Shown here in pieces: positions 1 through 8,702 of a DNA stretch of 64,000 nucleotides. Within the stretch, counting starts at the first letter, position 1. The number at the start of each line of letters is the position of its first letter. The position numbers and the translations under genes were made by a program. The notes below the pieces were generated by a model. That model made no database searches. It had not been told where the DNA came from and saw only the letters and a list, made by a program, of their open reading frames with translations. Source of the stretch: CALFER01 sp964472395 (lineage in GTDB: Bacteria > CSSED10-310 > CALFER01); contig CAYYMM010000001.1 of the NCBI GenBank assembly GCA_964472395.1, positions 60,315 to 124,314 of the forward strand. Reading direction: 5' to 3'.

Positions 1-2220
1 ATCGAGATCAGTCCGGGAGGATCCGGATGGTTGCAAAATGGTGCGGATGCCGTTGCGGTGTATCTCGGACATGACACAGCATTCCCGTCCGGGACAGCCG
101 TTACGACCACAAATCTCGTGGATGCGCTGGTGTATGACACGGACGACGCGGACGATGCCGGTCTGCTCGATCTGCTGAACGCCTCGGAACCGCAGATCAA
201 CGAAAACATCAACCTGAATAAAGACACTGAATCCATGCAGCGATGCCCGAACGGCACAGGCGGCGCGCGCAATACGTCGACATACACGCTCCTGGCGACC
301 ACCATGGGTGTCGAAAACACCTGCGTGATTCCTCCGACCAACACACCGGCGAACACGCCGACTCCAACCAATACTTCAGGCGGCCCGACAGATACACCGA
401 CCGTGACTCCGACGAATCCTCCGATCAGCGCCATAAAAATCAACGAGGTGTTTGTCAATTCTCCGGAAACAGACATCCACTGTTTTGTGGAATTGTATTA
501 TCCTGGTGGCAACCTGAGTCTGAACGGTTATTCACTCGTTGGCGTCAACGGAAACGGTGGAGCCGATTATGTAACGATCGACCTGTCAACCTACTCGATT
601 CCGGCGGATGGTTTCTTTGTAATCGCTCAGGATACCGGCGTTGCGAATTACGATATGATCGCCGCTTCGGTTGATATGCAAAACGGTCCGGATAGTATTC
701 AACTGCGCGCGGGTGCGGTTGTGGTTGATGCCATGGGGTATGGCAACTTCAGCTCTGCTGTGTTTGCCGGTGAAGGCACACCATGCCCGATTATACCACC
801 TGAGTATTCCTACTCGCGTATTCCCGACGGCGAGGATCTCGATGACAATGTCGTCGATTTCTTCATCGGCGACCTGACAGCCGGTCTTCCCAACGTGGAA
901 GCAGTCGTTCCGACGGCGACACCGACCGGTTCAACACCGGTTCCCACCAACACTCCGACCTCCTCCGGACCGACCAATACCCCGACCATCACCCCGACCT
1001 CAGGCCCGATCCCGCCGATCAAGATCAACGAAATTTTCGTCGATCCGGTGAGTCTTGACGACGATCTGGAATGGATGGAAATCATCAATACATCTGATTC
1101 TCCGGTTGATGTTACCGATGTGATCATCCAGAGCACGACGGCGACCGGTCAGGTCTACACCGATCGCGTCATTCTGCCCGCGCTGATCATCCCGGCCAAC
1201 GGATATCTGCTCGTTGCGGAATCACTGGTCGATGTGACATCGGTCCCCGGAACGACCGTCATCTATCAGCCGACGTCCCCGGATCTGGATATCGATATGC
1301 AGAACGGATCGTCGCACACCGAAGGCGTGCGGATCGTGACCGGCGCGCATGACGTGATCGATACCGTGATCTATTCAAACCCGAACGAACCCGATCTGAT
1401 CCCCGGCGATGAACCGGGCGATCCGTACGGTGAGCATTTCGCGCTGCGACCGCTCAGCGGCAACAGTCTTGCGAGATGCCCGGACGGTCAGGACACGAAC
1501 CTCTGCGATGAAGATTTCATCCGCCGGACAACGGAATATGTCACCATCGGCGATATAAACAACTGCGAAGTTCCGACCCCGACTCCGACTCCCACCGGCC
1601 CGACCCCGACTCCGCCTCCGACATCCGCCATCAAACTGAATGAAGTCTACATCAATCCGCCGGGAACGGATGTGGGCTGCTTCGTCGAACTGTATTTCCC
1701 GGGCGGCATGGCGCTGACCGGATACAGCATCGTCGGAATCAACGGGTATGACGGATCGGAATACATCACGATCGATCTGTCCACCTACTCGATTCCGACC
1801 GACGGATATTTCGTCATCGCCCAGGATACCTCGGTGGCCAATTACGACGTGATCGATACCCGGATCAATCTCCAGAACGGTCCTGACAGCATCCAGATCA
1901 AGTACAGCGGTGTGGTGGTGGATGCGATGGGGTACGGCGATTTCACGGGTATGATTTTCGGTGGCGAGGGAGATCCGGCTCCGGCATACTTCACGGGACC
2001 GTATTCGCACTCGCGGATTCCGGATGGCGACGACACGGAAGACAACCTGACCGACTTTGTCGCCGGCGAATTGACATCCGGTCTGCCGAACATCGAGACG
2101 GTTGTGCCGACACCGACTCCGCCGCCTCAGGTGCCTGCATCGAGCCCCGCCGGTCTGGCCGTCATGATCATCATGATTTCGGTCCTGATCGGTTGGAGTC
2201 TTGCCCGCTCGCGCAACTGA
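1..2220 (+). CDS. LTD-repeat surface protein, C-terminally membrane-anchored (5' partial)
   Basis: The reading frame is open from base 1, so the true start lies upstream; the TTG at 31 is only an in-frame codon. Seen: the end of one lamin-tail-like (LTD) domain, then three more LTD modules at about bases 430-890, 1018-1570 and 1627-2095, separated by Pro-Thr-rich linkers. LTD modules are beta-sandwiches common in secreted bacterial proteins. The C-terminus has a Pro-rich stretch, a hydrophobic helix (about 2145-2200) and a short basic end (ARSRN), the layout of a membrane anchor or a sorting signal processed by a dedicated transpeptidase. Modules two and four resemble each other and the two modules of the protein at 11010-13388, each with a GCFVELY/GCYVELY-like core. 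Likely role, inferred: cell-surface structural or adhesive protein. A strong terminator follows the stop. Confidence 0.8.
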   Translation: MEISPGGSGWLQNGADAVAVYLGHDTAFPSGTAVTTTNLVDALVYDTDDADDAGLLDLLNASEPQINENINLNKDTESMQRCPNGTGGARNTSTYTLLATTMGVENTCVIPPTNTPANTPTPTNTSGGPTDTPTVTPTNPPISAIKINEVFVNSPETDIHCFVELYYPGGNLSLNGYSLVGVNGNGGADYVTIDLSTYSIPADGFFVIAQDTGVANYDMIAASVDMQNGPDSIQLRAGAVVVDAMGYGNFSSAVFAGEGTPCPIIPPEYSYSRIPDGEDLDDNVVDFFIGDLTAGLPNVEAVVPTATPTGSTPVPTNTPTSSGPTNTPTITPTSGPIPPIKINEIFVDPVSLDDDLEWMEIINTSDSPVDVTDVIIQSTTATGQVYTDRVILPALIIPANGYLLVAESLVDVTSVPGTTVIYQPTSPDLDIDMQNGSSHTEGVRIVTGAHDVIDTVIYSNPNEPDLIPGDEPGDPYGEHFALRPLSGNSLARCPDGQDTNLCDEDFIRRTTEYVTIGDINNCEVPTPTPTPTGPTPTPPPTSAIKLNEVYINPPGTDVGCFVELYFPGGMALTGYSIVGINGYDGSEYITIDLSTYSIPTDGYFVIAQDTSVANYDVIDTRINLQNGPDSIQIKYSGVVVDAMGYGDFTGMIFGGEGDPAPAYFTGPYSHSRIPDGDDTEDNLTDFVAGELTSGLPNIETVVPTPTPPPQVPASSPAGLAVMIIMISVLIGWSLARSRN

Positions 2221-2237
2221 TATCTGAATGATCCTGA

Positions 2238-2267
2238 AGCCCCGGACCTCGTCCGGGGCTTTTTTTT
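2238..2267 (+). terminator. Rho-independent terminator after LTD protein gene
   Basis: A perfect 10-bp stem (2238-2247 with 2251-2260, loop CTC) rich in G and C is followed at once by a run of eight T. It lies 17 bases after the stop codon and separates the surface protein from the glycan cluster downstream. Confidence 0.92.
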
Positions 2268-2367
2268 GGGGTGCGCCCGGAACGGCGCACCGATCCGGGC
2301 CCGGACCGTGCAGCTTGACGATGCCGGGAAAATATCCGACAATCGCTCCCCGGTCTGGAGGTTGACA

Positions 2368-3126
2368 GTGACGGACGATCGACAGAACAGGTCTCATTAC
2401 AGCTACACAGTCTATGAAAACGATGATGTGGCGGAGGGATTCGAACCGCTTCGGTTCGGCGGCCCGATCGGCGTCATGTTTCGAGAGCATCAGGAACGAC
2501 TGCTCAACGTCACGTTTCCGGATGTCACCAATCTTCGCATTCTGGATCTCGGGGCGGGAACCGGCCGGACATCCATTCCTCTGAGCAGGCGCAGCGCGCG
2601 TGTCGTGTCCGCGGATGCATCGTTTCCGATGCTTCGGGTCGCGATGAACAACGCGCGTCGAACCGGGACGACGATAGCCGGCGTGCGCGCCGATGCGCAT
2701 CGATTGCCGTTTCGGGATGGCTCGTTCGATGTGGTGATCTGTTTCCGCATGATCATGCATGTGGTGGATTGGCGGGAGGCGATGGCAGAGATTTGCCGGC
2801 TGGCCGCCAAATCGGTGATGATTGATTTCCCGCCGAGATGCGGGTTTGCCGGTTTTGCACCCTGGGTGCATCCCCTCTTTCGACTGATTCGGAAAGACCA
2901 TCAATCCTACCGGGTATTCGGGGTGAAAGAGATATCCGATGAGCTGGCCAAAAATGGGTTCGAAGTGGATTCCGTCGATCGGCATGTGGTGCTTCCCTTC
3001 GGACTTCACCGCGCAATCGGGTCGCCTGTGTTTACCCGGCGTATCGAATCGATGTTTCAGTCAATGGGGCTGACGGGCCGTTTCGGAGCGCCGGTCACCG
3101 TGACGGCGGTACGGAGAAAAGCATGA
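2368..3126 (+). CDS. Class I SAM-dependent methyltransferase
   Basis: About 252 residues. The glycine-rich SAM loop (LDLGAGTGR) and the later LPFRDGSFDVVIC motif are those of Methyltransf_11-type enzymes, which transfer a methyl group from S-adenosylmethionine; the acceptor cannot be read from sequence. The frame extends upstream to a TTG at 2266, but that codon lies in the T-run of the preceding terminator. I prefer GTG 2368, which has GGAGG six bases upstream. The stop overlaps the start of the glycosyltransferase by four bases (ATGA), so the two are probably translationally coupled. The context of glycosyltransferase, acyltransferase and flippase suggests modification of a lipid or glycan. 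Confidence 0.82.
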   Translation: MTDDRQNRSHYSYTVYENDDVAEGFEPLRFGGPIGVMFREHQERLLNVTFPDVTNLRILDLGAGTGRTSIPLSRRSARVVSADASFPMLRVAMNNARRTGTTIAGVRADAHRLPFRDGSFDVVICFRMIMHVVDWREAMAEICRLAAKSVMIDFPPRCGFAGFAPWVHPLFRLIRKDHQSYRVFGVKEISDELAKNGFEVDSVDRHVVLPFGLHRAIGSPVFTRRIESMFQSMGLTGRFGAPVTVTAVRRKA

Positions 3127-4301
3127 AGATACTGATGATTGCGCCGGAGCCAGTATTCCGTGTCCGGGGGACCCCTTTTAGTGTCCGTGATCGGTGCCGC
3201 GCGCTGTCGGATCTCGGACACACCGTCGATCTGCTCACGTATCCATTCGGCGATGATTTCACCTTTCCCGGTATCCGGATACATCGGACCCGGCGCGTAC
3301 CGGGTATCCGGGACATCCGGATCGGGTTTTCCTGGCAGAAAATCCCTCTCGACGGATTGCTCTTTGTGAAAGCCATCGCAGCATTGCGACGCGGCGGCTA
3401 CGATCTGATCCATACGCACGAAGAGGCTGGCATGATGGGAGCCTTGCTCGCGCCAATGTTCCGGATTCCTCATATTTACGACATGCATTCCAGTCTGCCG
3501 CAGCAGTTCGAAAACTATGCGACCAGCACGGCGAAGCCGGTGATGGCTTTCATGCGCATTGTCGAACGATTCATTCTGTCCCGATCACAGGCCGTCATCG
3601 CTATCTGTCCGAATCTTCGTCAGATCGCGCTCGAAGCCCGTCCGGATGCACCCGTTTTCGTCATCGAGAATGTGGCGCAGATGAGTGACACGCCGCCATC
3701 GGACGCCGAGATCGAATCGATTCGCACGACTTACGATTTGAGTGGAAAGTTTGTCATCGGTTATACAGGGACATTCGAGGTCAACCAGGGCCTTGAGATG
3801 TTGGCTCAGGCATTTGTGCGGTTCGCGGCGGAGCATCCTGGTGGGATTTTATTCCTGGCCGGCGGGGAAGAACAACAGGTCCGGGAGATGCGGCAGCGCG
3901 TGGAAGCGCTCGGGATCGCAGACCGATGCCGGATACCCGGCAAGATCGACGTCCCGCTGATGCCGGCGGTCATGGCGGCCTGTTCCGTTCTCGCCTCCCC
4001 GCGACTGATTGGCACCAACACTCCCCTTAAAATCTACAGTTACCTGAAATCCGGTGTCCCGATTCTCGCCACACGCCTCCTCACCCATACCCAGGTGCTG
4101 GATGACGCGATTGCAGTTCTCACTGAGCCTACCGTGGAGGGGCTGTATGCCGGACTGAAGACGTTGCACGACCAGCCTGAATTGAGAAACAGATTGGGGC
4201 GTGAGGCGGTCCGGCGGGAAAAGGAGTGCTACAGTTACCCGGCTTATCTGAGGAAGGTCGACGAGACCGTCCGGCATGCGACCAGGACGTCACCCAATTA
4301 G
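3123..4301 (+). CDS. Glycosyltransferase family 4 (GT-B fold)
   Basis: 392 residues, usual for GT4. The N-terminal acceptor half begins MKILMIAPEP and carries the GTPFSVRDR segment. The C-terminal nucleotide-sugar half has the VIGYTGTFEVNQG strand and the conserved TPLKIYSYLKSGVPILAT motif, where the family places its donor-binding acidic/Lys region. Such retaining enzymes add a sugar from an NDP-sugar to a lipid or glycan on the cytoplasmic face. It starts inside the stop of the methyltransferase gene and is followed after 20 bases by the acyltransferase gene. Donor and acceptor are unknown. Confidence 0.88.
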   Translation: MKILMIAPEPVFRVRGTPFSVRDRCRALSDLGHTVDLLTYPFGDDFTFPGIRIHRTRRVPGIRDIRIGFSWQKIPLDGLLFVKAIAALRRGGYDLIHTHEEAGMMGALLAPMFRIPHIYDMHSSLPQQFENYATSTAKPVMAFMRIVERFILSRSQAVIAICPNLRQIALEARPDAPVFVIENVAQMSDTPPSDAEIESIRTTYDLSGKFVIGYTGTFEVNQGLEMLAQAFVRFAAEHPGGILFLAGGEEQQVREMRQRVEALGIADRCRIPGKIDVPLMPAVMAACSVLASPRLIGTNTPLKIYSYLKSGVPILATRLLTHTQVLDDAIAVLTEPTVEGLYAGLKTLHDQPELRNRLGREAVRREKECYSYPAYLRKVDETVRHATRTSPN

Positions 4302-4321
4302 ATTTTTAGGAGAGTCCATCG

Positions 4322-5128
4322 ATGAGTTCGACGATACGTGACGAAGCGAAAACGGAATTGCAGATGCATCTGACCGACCAGAAAAAATCCGCGCTGCGGA
4401 AGTATCAGGACATGGTCATCGGGTCGACCCGCCTGATGGATCTCTTCCTGTACGAGTGCGTCATGTTCATCTGCAATGCATTCCCCGGTGCAATCGGGTA
4501 CATGCTCCGGAAAAAACTCTATCCGCTCATCCTGGGCCATGTCGGACCGGGAACCGTCTTCGGCCGGAACATGACGATCCGGCACGGCCGGAAGATTTCG
4601 ATCGGAGCGCGCGGCATCTTCGACGATCTGGTCGTTCTGGACGCCAAGGGAGACGGAAACCGGGGTATTGTGATCGGCGACGATGTGATTATCGCACGCA
4701 ATACGGTGGTGTCGTGCAAGGGCGGGGACATCGAGATCGGCAGCAATTCGAATATCAGTTTGAATTGCATGATTCATTCCGAAAAATCCGTCCGGATCGG
4801 TCCGCGGAACCTGTGGGCGGCTTACTGTTATATCATCGGGGGCGGCAGTCATGACTTCGAGCGGACGGATGTGCCGATCATCCAGCAGGGTTCGCATGTC
4901 GAAGGGATTGTGATGGACGAAGACATCTGGCTCGGGGCCGACGTCAAGATTCTCGATGGCTGCCACATCGGTCGAGGAGTCGTGATCGGTGCCGGGTCGC
5001 TCGTGACCAAGGACATTCCGGAATACAAGGTCGCCATCGGGTCGCCGGTACGGATCGTAAGGGATCGCACACGAAGTAACGGAAATGGACAAGAGCCTGC
5101 CGACCGGCCGGCGGCGGGGCAGGCATGA
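4322..5128 (+). CDS. Left-handed beta-helix (hexapeptide) acyltransferase
   Basis: 268 residues. After a helical N-terminus of about 85 residues come imperfect hexapeptide repeats ([IV]-G-x-x repeats such as VIGDDVIIARNTVV and IEIGSNSNIS), ending with the typical WLGADVKILDGCHIGRGVVIGAGSLVTKDIPEY segment. This is the fold of O-acetyltransferases of the WbbJ/LpxA-like class, which use acetyl- or acyl-CoA. The residues after GGGSHDFERTDVPI match the loop that usually carries the catalytic His. AGGAG sits upstream of ATG 4322. The gene overlaps the next by four bases. Inferred role: acetylation of a surface sugar. Confidence 0.85.
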   Translation: MSSTIRDEAKTELQMHLTDQKKSALRKYQDMVIGSTRLMDLFLYECVMFICNAFPGAIGYMLRKKLYPLILGHVGPGTVFGRNMTIRHGRKISIGARGIFDDLVVLDAKGDGNRGIVIGDDVIIARNTVVSCKGGDIEIGSNSNISLNCMIHSEKSVRIGPRNLWAAYCYIIGGGSHDFERTDVPIIQQGSHVEGIVMDEDIWLGADVKILDGCHIGRGVVIGAGSLVTKDIPEYKVAIGSPVRIVRDRTRSNGNGQEPADRPAAGQA

Positions 5129-6120
5129 CGCGATGGAGTAAGACCGCGATCAAGATCGGCTTCAGCAGTCTGCTGGCCGTGTATGTGTTTGTCTTCAGCG
5201 GAGTCGATATCCGGGCGGTGATCGGACATATCTCGTCCGCCGCCCCCGTCTGGGTGCTCGCGGCATCGTCTCTCCACATTACCGGTCTCATGCTGTCCGC
5301 CATGCGGTGGAAAGTGCTGCTCAAAGCCCAGGGAATCCATCAGAACATCTTCAGATTGTTCTCATATTATCTGGTCGGACACTTCTTCAACATGTTTCTG
5401 CCTTCTGCCGTCGGAGGCGATATCGTACGCATCTATGACACGAGCCGGGATCACGGATCGGCGGCAGAACCGTTCGCGGTGATTCTGGTCGAACGCATTT
5501 CCGGGCTCCTGACGCTCCTGCTCATGGCCGGTGTCGTCCTGATCCTGGATCTCGACATCGGCCTGGATCTCGAAACCCGCGTGCCGGGGCTCGATGTGGC
5601 AATCGGTGTGTTCATCGCTTTCATTTTCATGCTCCCGATCCTGTTCCATCCGCTCGTGGAAAGGATCGTTCTGTCGGTAATCCGGGGGCTTCCGGTGATC
5701 CGTAAAGCCGAATCGATCGCGATCAAGCTGTTTCGTGCGTTTCGAGTGTACAAAGGGCATCCGGGGCATCTCTTTCTGGCTGTTTCCATCGGTGTGCTGC
5801 TGCAGATCAACTATGTCATCCATTATTATCTGGTCGGCCGGTCGCTCGGGATCCATTCCGGTCTGGCGTTCTTTTTCGTGCTGATCCCCGTTCGATCCGT
5901 GGCGTTGATGATTCCGTTTTTCATCAACGGAATCGGGTTGCGCGAATTTTTCGATGCGACCGCATTCAATCTTGTTGGAGTCGATCGCAGCACAGCGGTG
6001 GCATTTGCCGAGTTAGCGTGGTTGATCCAGATCGGGTTCGCATTGTTCGGCGGCATCATGTATGTTGCGAGGCGCCGGAGAAGCCTCGGAGACAGCGCTC
6101 CGGGGAATGTTGAGCGGTGA
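5125..6120 (+). CDS. Flippase-like integral membrane protein (LPG synthase TM / AglD family)
   Basis: 331 residues with about seven to nine hydrophobic helices. The segment GHFFNMFLPSAVGGDIVRIYD is the hallmark of the LPG_synthase_TM (PF03706, UPF0104) family, found in the membrane half of MprF and in AglD-like proteins next to glycosyltransferases. The C-terminal half holds the second family motif (LIPVRSVALMIPFFINGIGLRE). Members are thought to flip or handle glycolipids; direct activity is rarely shown. It starts within the stop of the acyltransferase gene (ATGA), and the epimerase follows after 16 bases. Confidence 0.86.
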   Translation: MTRWSKTAIKIGFSSLLAVYVFVFSGVDIRAVIGHISSAAPVWVLAASSLHITGLMLSAMRWKVLLKAQGIHQNIFRLFSYYLVGHFFNMFLPSAVGGDIVRIYDTSRDHGSAAEPFAVILVERISGLLTLLLMAGVVLILDLDIGLDLETRVPGLDVAIGVFIAFIFMLPILFHPLVERIVLSVIRGLPVIRKAESIAIKLFRAFRVYKGHPGHLFLAVSIGVLLQINYVIHYYLVGRSLGIHSGLAFFFVLIPVRSVALMIPFFINGIGLREFFDATAFNLVGVDRSTAVAFAELAWLIQIGFALFGGIMYVARRRRSLGDSAPGNVER

Positions 6121-6136
6121 GGAGAAAGAGAACCGG

Positions 6137-7123
6137 ATGGAACGGGTATTGATCACGGGTGCGAGCGGATTTGTCGGGGGGCATCTTGCCGAGCAATTGG
6201 TTGCAGACGGTGTGTCCGTCAGAGCGCTCGTTCGCGATCCCTCGAAACTCCCGTCCGGCATCGCGACGCGCTGTGACATCGTTCAAGGGGATGTCCTCGA
6301 CGAATCCCTCTTCCGGCGCGCTCTCGAAAATATCGATACGGTATTCCATCTCGCTGCAATCCTTGGCCCGTCACACCTCTCCATCGCACGTTATCGGTCC
6401 GTCAACGCTGGGTCGGTCGATATGCTGATGCGTCTGTCCCGTTCGATCCGAACAATCCGACGAATTGTGCTGGTCTCGACGGTAGGCGTTCTCGGACCGC
6501 TCAACCCCCGTGAAATCGCCTGTGAGGGGACCCCTCCCCGACCGGAAAACCGGTATGAAGTCACGAAACTGGAAGGCGAGGAAATCGCGCTGGCGGCGAG
6601 CCGGGACGGCCTTCCCGTCGTGATCGCTCGTCCTGCCTGGGTGTATGGCCCGTGCGATACGCGAACACTGAAACTGTTCCGGATGATTGCGAGGCGTCGA
6701 TTCGCCATCGTCGGCTCCGCTCAGAACCGGCAGCATCCGATCTGGATCGGGGATCTGATCGAGGGGCTCGTGCGATGCGGCACGACTCCCGGAATCGAGG
6801 GGCGGGTCTATCATCTGGCTGGTCCTGAGATCATGACGGTCGAATCGCTGTGCGAACAGGTGGCGGAAGCAGCGGGTGTCCGGATTCCCCGCTTCAGAAT
6901 CCCGCTGCGCGCGGTCCTGATTCCGGCGTACACCATCGAGTGGTTATTCAAACTGCTGGGAGGTGAACCGCCAGTCGATCATCGTAAAGTTGATTTCTTC
7001 AGGGTCAACAGGGCATATAGCATCGATCGTGCCCGAAAGGATCTCGGGTGGGAACCAACCACGCTTTTCCGGGACGGTATCGCCCGCACTCTTGCATGGT
7101 ACAGGCAAAACGGAAAGCTGTGA
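6137..7123 (+). CDS. NAD-dependent epimerase/dehydratase (extended SDR)
   Basis: About 328 residues from ATG 6137, chosen because the Rossmann motif ITGASGFVGGHLAEQL begins five residues later and GAGGAGA lies about ten bases upstream; longer in-frame starts overlap the previous gene. The active-site pair is visible: STVGVLGP supplies the Ser region and the ENRYEVTKLEGE segment the Tyr-x-x-x-Lys. Members interconvert NDP-sugars or act on sterol-like or isoprenoid alcohols. The substrate is not readable; the glycan context favours a nucleotide sugar. Confidence 0.87.
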   Translation: MERVLITGASGFVGGHLAEQLVADGVSVRALVRDPSKLPSGIATRCDIVQGDVLDESLFRRALENIDTVFHLAAILGPSHLSIARYRSVNAGSVDMLMRLSRSIRTIRRIVLVSTVGVLGPLNPREIACEGTPPRPENRYEVTKLEGEEIALAASRDGLPVVIARPAWVYGPCDTRTLKLFRMIARRRFAIVGSAQNRQHPIWIGDLIEGLVRCGTTPGIEGRVYHLAGPEIMTVESLCEQVAEAAGVRIPRFRIPLRAVLIPAYTIEWLFKLLGGEPPVDHRKVDFFRVNRAYSIDRARKDLGWEPTTLFRDGIARTLAWYRQNGKL

Positions 7124-7179
7124 TGAATCGTGAGTGACAAGGAATTCTGAATCATGCATCGATCGAGGTTTCAATAACA

Positions 7180-8643
7180 ATGAAAATACTGCTGATCATC
7201 CCGCCCGGCGGATACTATGCGGAACGATGGAGCGGAGGCGTGTTGATGCCGCCGCTCGGAATCGGATACGTTGCCGCATCGCTCGAAAACACCGCTCATG
7301 ACGTTCGCCTGCTCGATGCCCACGTCGGAAGAATGACGGATCGTGACGTCCAATTGGTAGTTGAAACCGAAAAACCAGATGTGGTCGGCTTGACATTCAC
7401 GACAGAAAACCGTTTTGAGGCATTTGCGACGGCTCGCGCCATCCGTGAGGCAGCGCCCGGGTGTCATCTGACAGCCGGAGGCCCTCATGTTTCACTCGCC
7501 GCTCAGGATACGCTCGAGGGGGTGTCCGTCTTCGATTCGGTGGTGGCAGGAGAAGGTGAGATCACGATGGTGGAGCTGGCGGAAGCGCTGTCGACCGGCC
7601 GTGAGCAAGATCTGAGCAAAGTCGGAGGCCTCGTGTACCGCGATTCAGACGGCATCATCCGGTCGAACCCAGGCCGCGAACGCATCATGGATCTCGATTC
7701 CATCCCCTTCCCAGCCCGCCACCTGTATCCTCCGATGTCGGAATATCATTTTCAGTTCGACGTACCGGGAAAGGGTATCCGGCAGTTCTCGAATCTGATG
7801 ACCAGCCGCGGCTGTCCCTGCGCGTGCAATTTTTGCGCGACCCCGAAGGTGTGGGGTCGTCAGGTTCGGATGCGGTCGCCTGAGAACATCATGTCCGAGA
7901 TCGATCTGATGGTGGAGCGGCATGGCGCGCAGGCGTTGTGGTTTTTCGACGATACGTTCAATTCGTCGCCCAACCGCGTCCGGAAGCTGTGTGCGATGAT
8001 CCGTGACCGGCAATACGACCTTCCGTGGTTCTGTGAGGTTCGGGTCGATCAGATGTCAAAGGAATTACTGGCGGAAATGCGCGAGGCCGGCTGTTACACG
8101 ATCGGGTTCGGGGTCGAATCCGGCTCGCAACGCATCCTCGATGATGTCGTCGGAAAGCACCTCAAGCTGGAAAAAGTGCATGAGTTGTATGAATGGTGCC
8201 GCGAGTTGGATGTGATTGCCAATCCATTTTTCATTCTGAGTCACCCGACCGAGACCTGGGAAGAGGCGCGATTGACGATCGATCTGATTCGTAAATTTAA
8301 GGAAGGCGCACAGGTGTCGATGGCGTTCATGCATGTTTATCCCGGCACGGAACTCGAACGTGAGGCCCGTCGGATCGGCACGCTGCCATCGGATTTCAAA
8401 TGGCATCAGGATGGCCGGACAGACGTGAAAACCCTCCCGTCGGCTCAAGGGAATGTCCCGATTTTCCTGGATAAACTGTCCTGGTCGCAGGTGTCGGATC
8501 TCTTGTTCGAGTGGGCCGAGATGCAGCATTATTCGGTTTGGAGGAAAATCCCCAAAGTGCTCCGATCCATCCGCTCGATCGATGATGTCAAACGGTATGG
8601 CATCATGGGTTGGCGTTATCTGCGGAGACGGCTTTCTCTGTGA
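7180..8643 (+). CDS. B12-binding-domain radical SAM protein
   Basis: 487 residues. The N-terminal part (1-150) is a cobalamin-binding-like Rossmann domain with AGGPHVSL and VAGEGE. The radical SAM domain follows, with the cluster motif TSRGCPCACNFCATPKVWG (Cys-x3-Cys-x2-Cys) and the later GCYTIGFGVESGSQ strand. Family members use a [4Fe-4S] cluster and S-adenosylmethionine, often for methylation of, or C-C bond chemistry on, lipids and natural products. Two paralogues lie at 15005-16474 and 20901-22262. It follows the epimerase by 56 bases and is probably in the same operon. Confidence 0.88.
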   Translation: MKILLIIPPGGYYAERWSGGVLMPPLGIGYVAASLENTAHDVRLLDAHVGRMTDRDVQLVVETEKPDVVGLTFTTENRFEAFATARAIREAAPGCHLTAGGPHVSLAAQDTLEGVSVFDSVVAGEGEITMVELAEALSTGREQDLSKVGGLVYRDSDGIIRSNPGRERIMDLDSIPFPARHLYPPMSEYHFQFDVPGKGIRQFSNLMTSRGCPCACNFCATPKVWGRQVRMRSPENIMSEIDLMVERHGAQALWFFDDTFNSSPNRVRKLCAMIRDRQYDLPWFCEVRVDQMSKELLAEMREAGCYTIGFGVESGSQRILDDVVGKHLKLEKVHELYEWCRELDVIANPFFILSHPTETWEEARLTIDLIRKFKEGAQVSMAFMHVYPGTELEREARRIGTLPSDFKWHQDGRTDVKTLPSAQGNVPIFLDKLSWSQVSDLLFEWAEMQHYSVWRKIPKVLRSIRSIDDVKRYGIMGWRYLRRRLSL

Positions 8644-8702
8644 CGCGACAGGGAACCGGGGCTTCATTGTAAACAGTTCTCCGTTCCATTATTCTCAAAG
8701 AT

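Noticed and set aside
2266..2367. Upstream extension of the methyltransferase to TTG 2266
   Set aside because: The TTG lies in the T-run of a strong terminator; GTG 2368 has a GGAGG at the right distance.
1375..3009. 544-residue open frame on the minus strand
   Set aside because: It lies opposite the LTD gene, terminator and methyltransferase gene, has no ribosome site or recognisable motif, and its Arg/His/Asp-rich composition is the expected shadow of the real frames.
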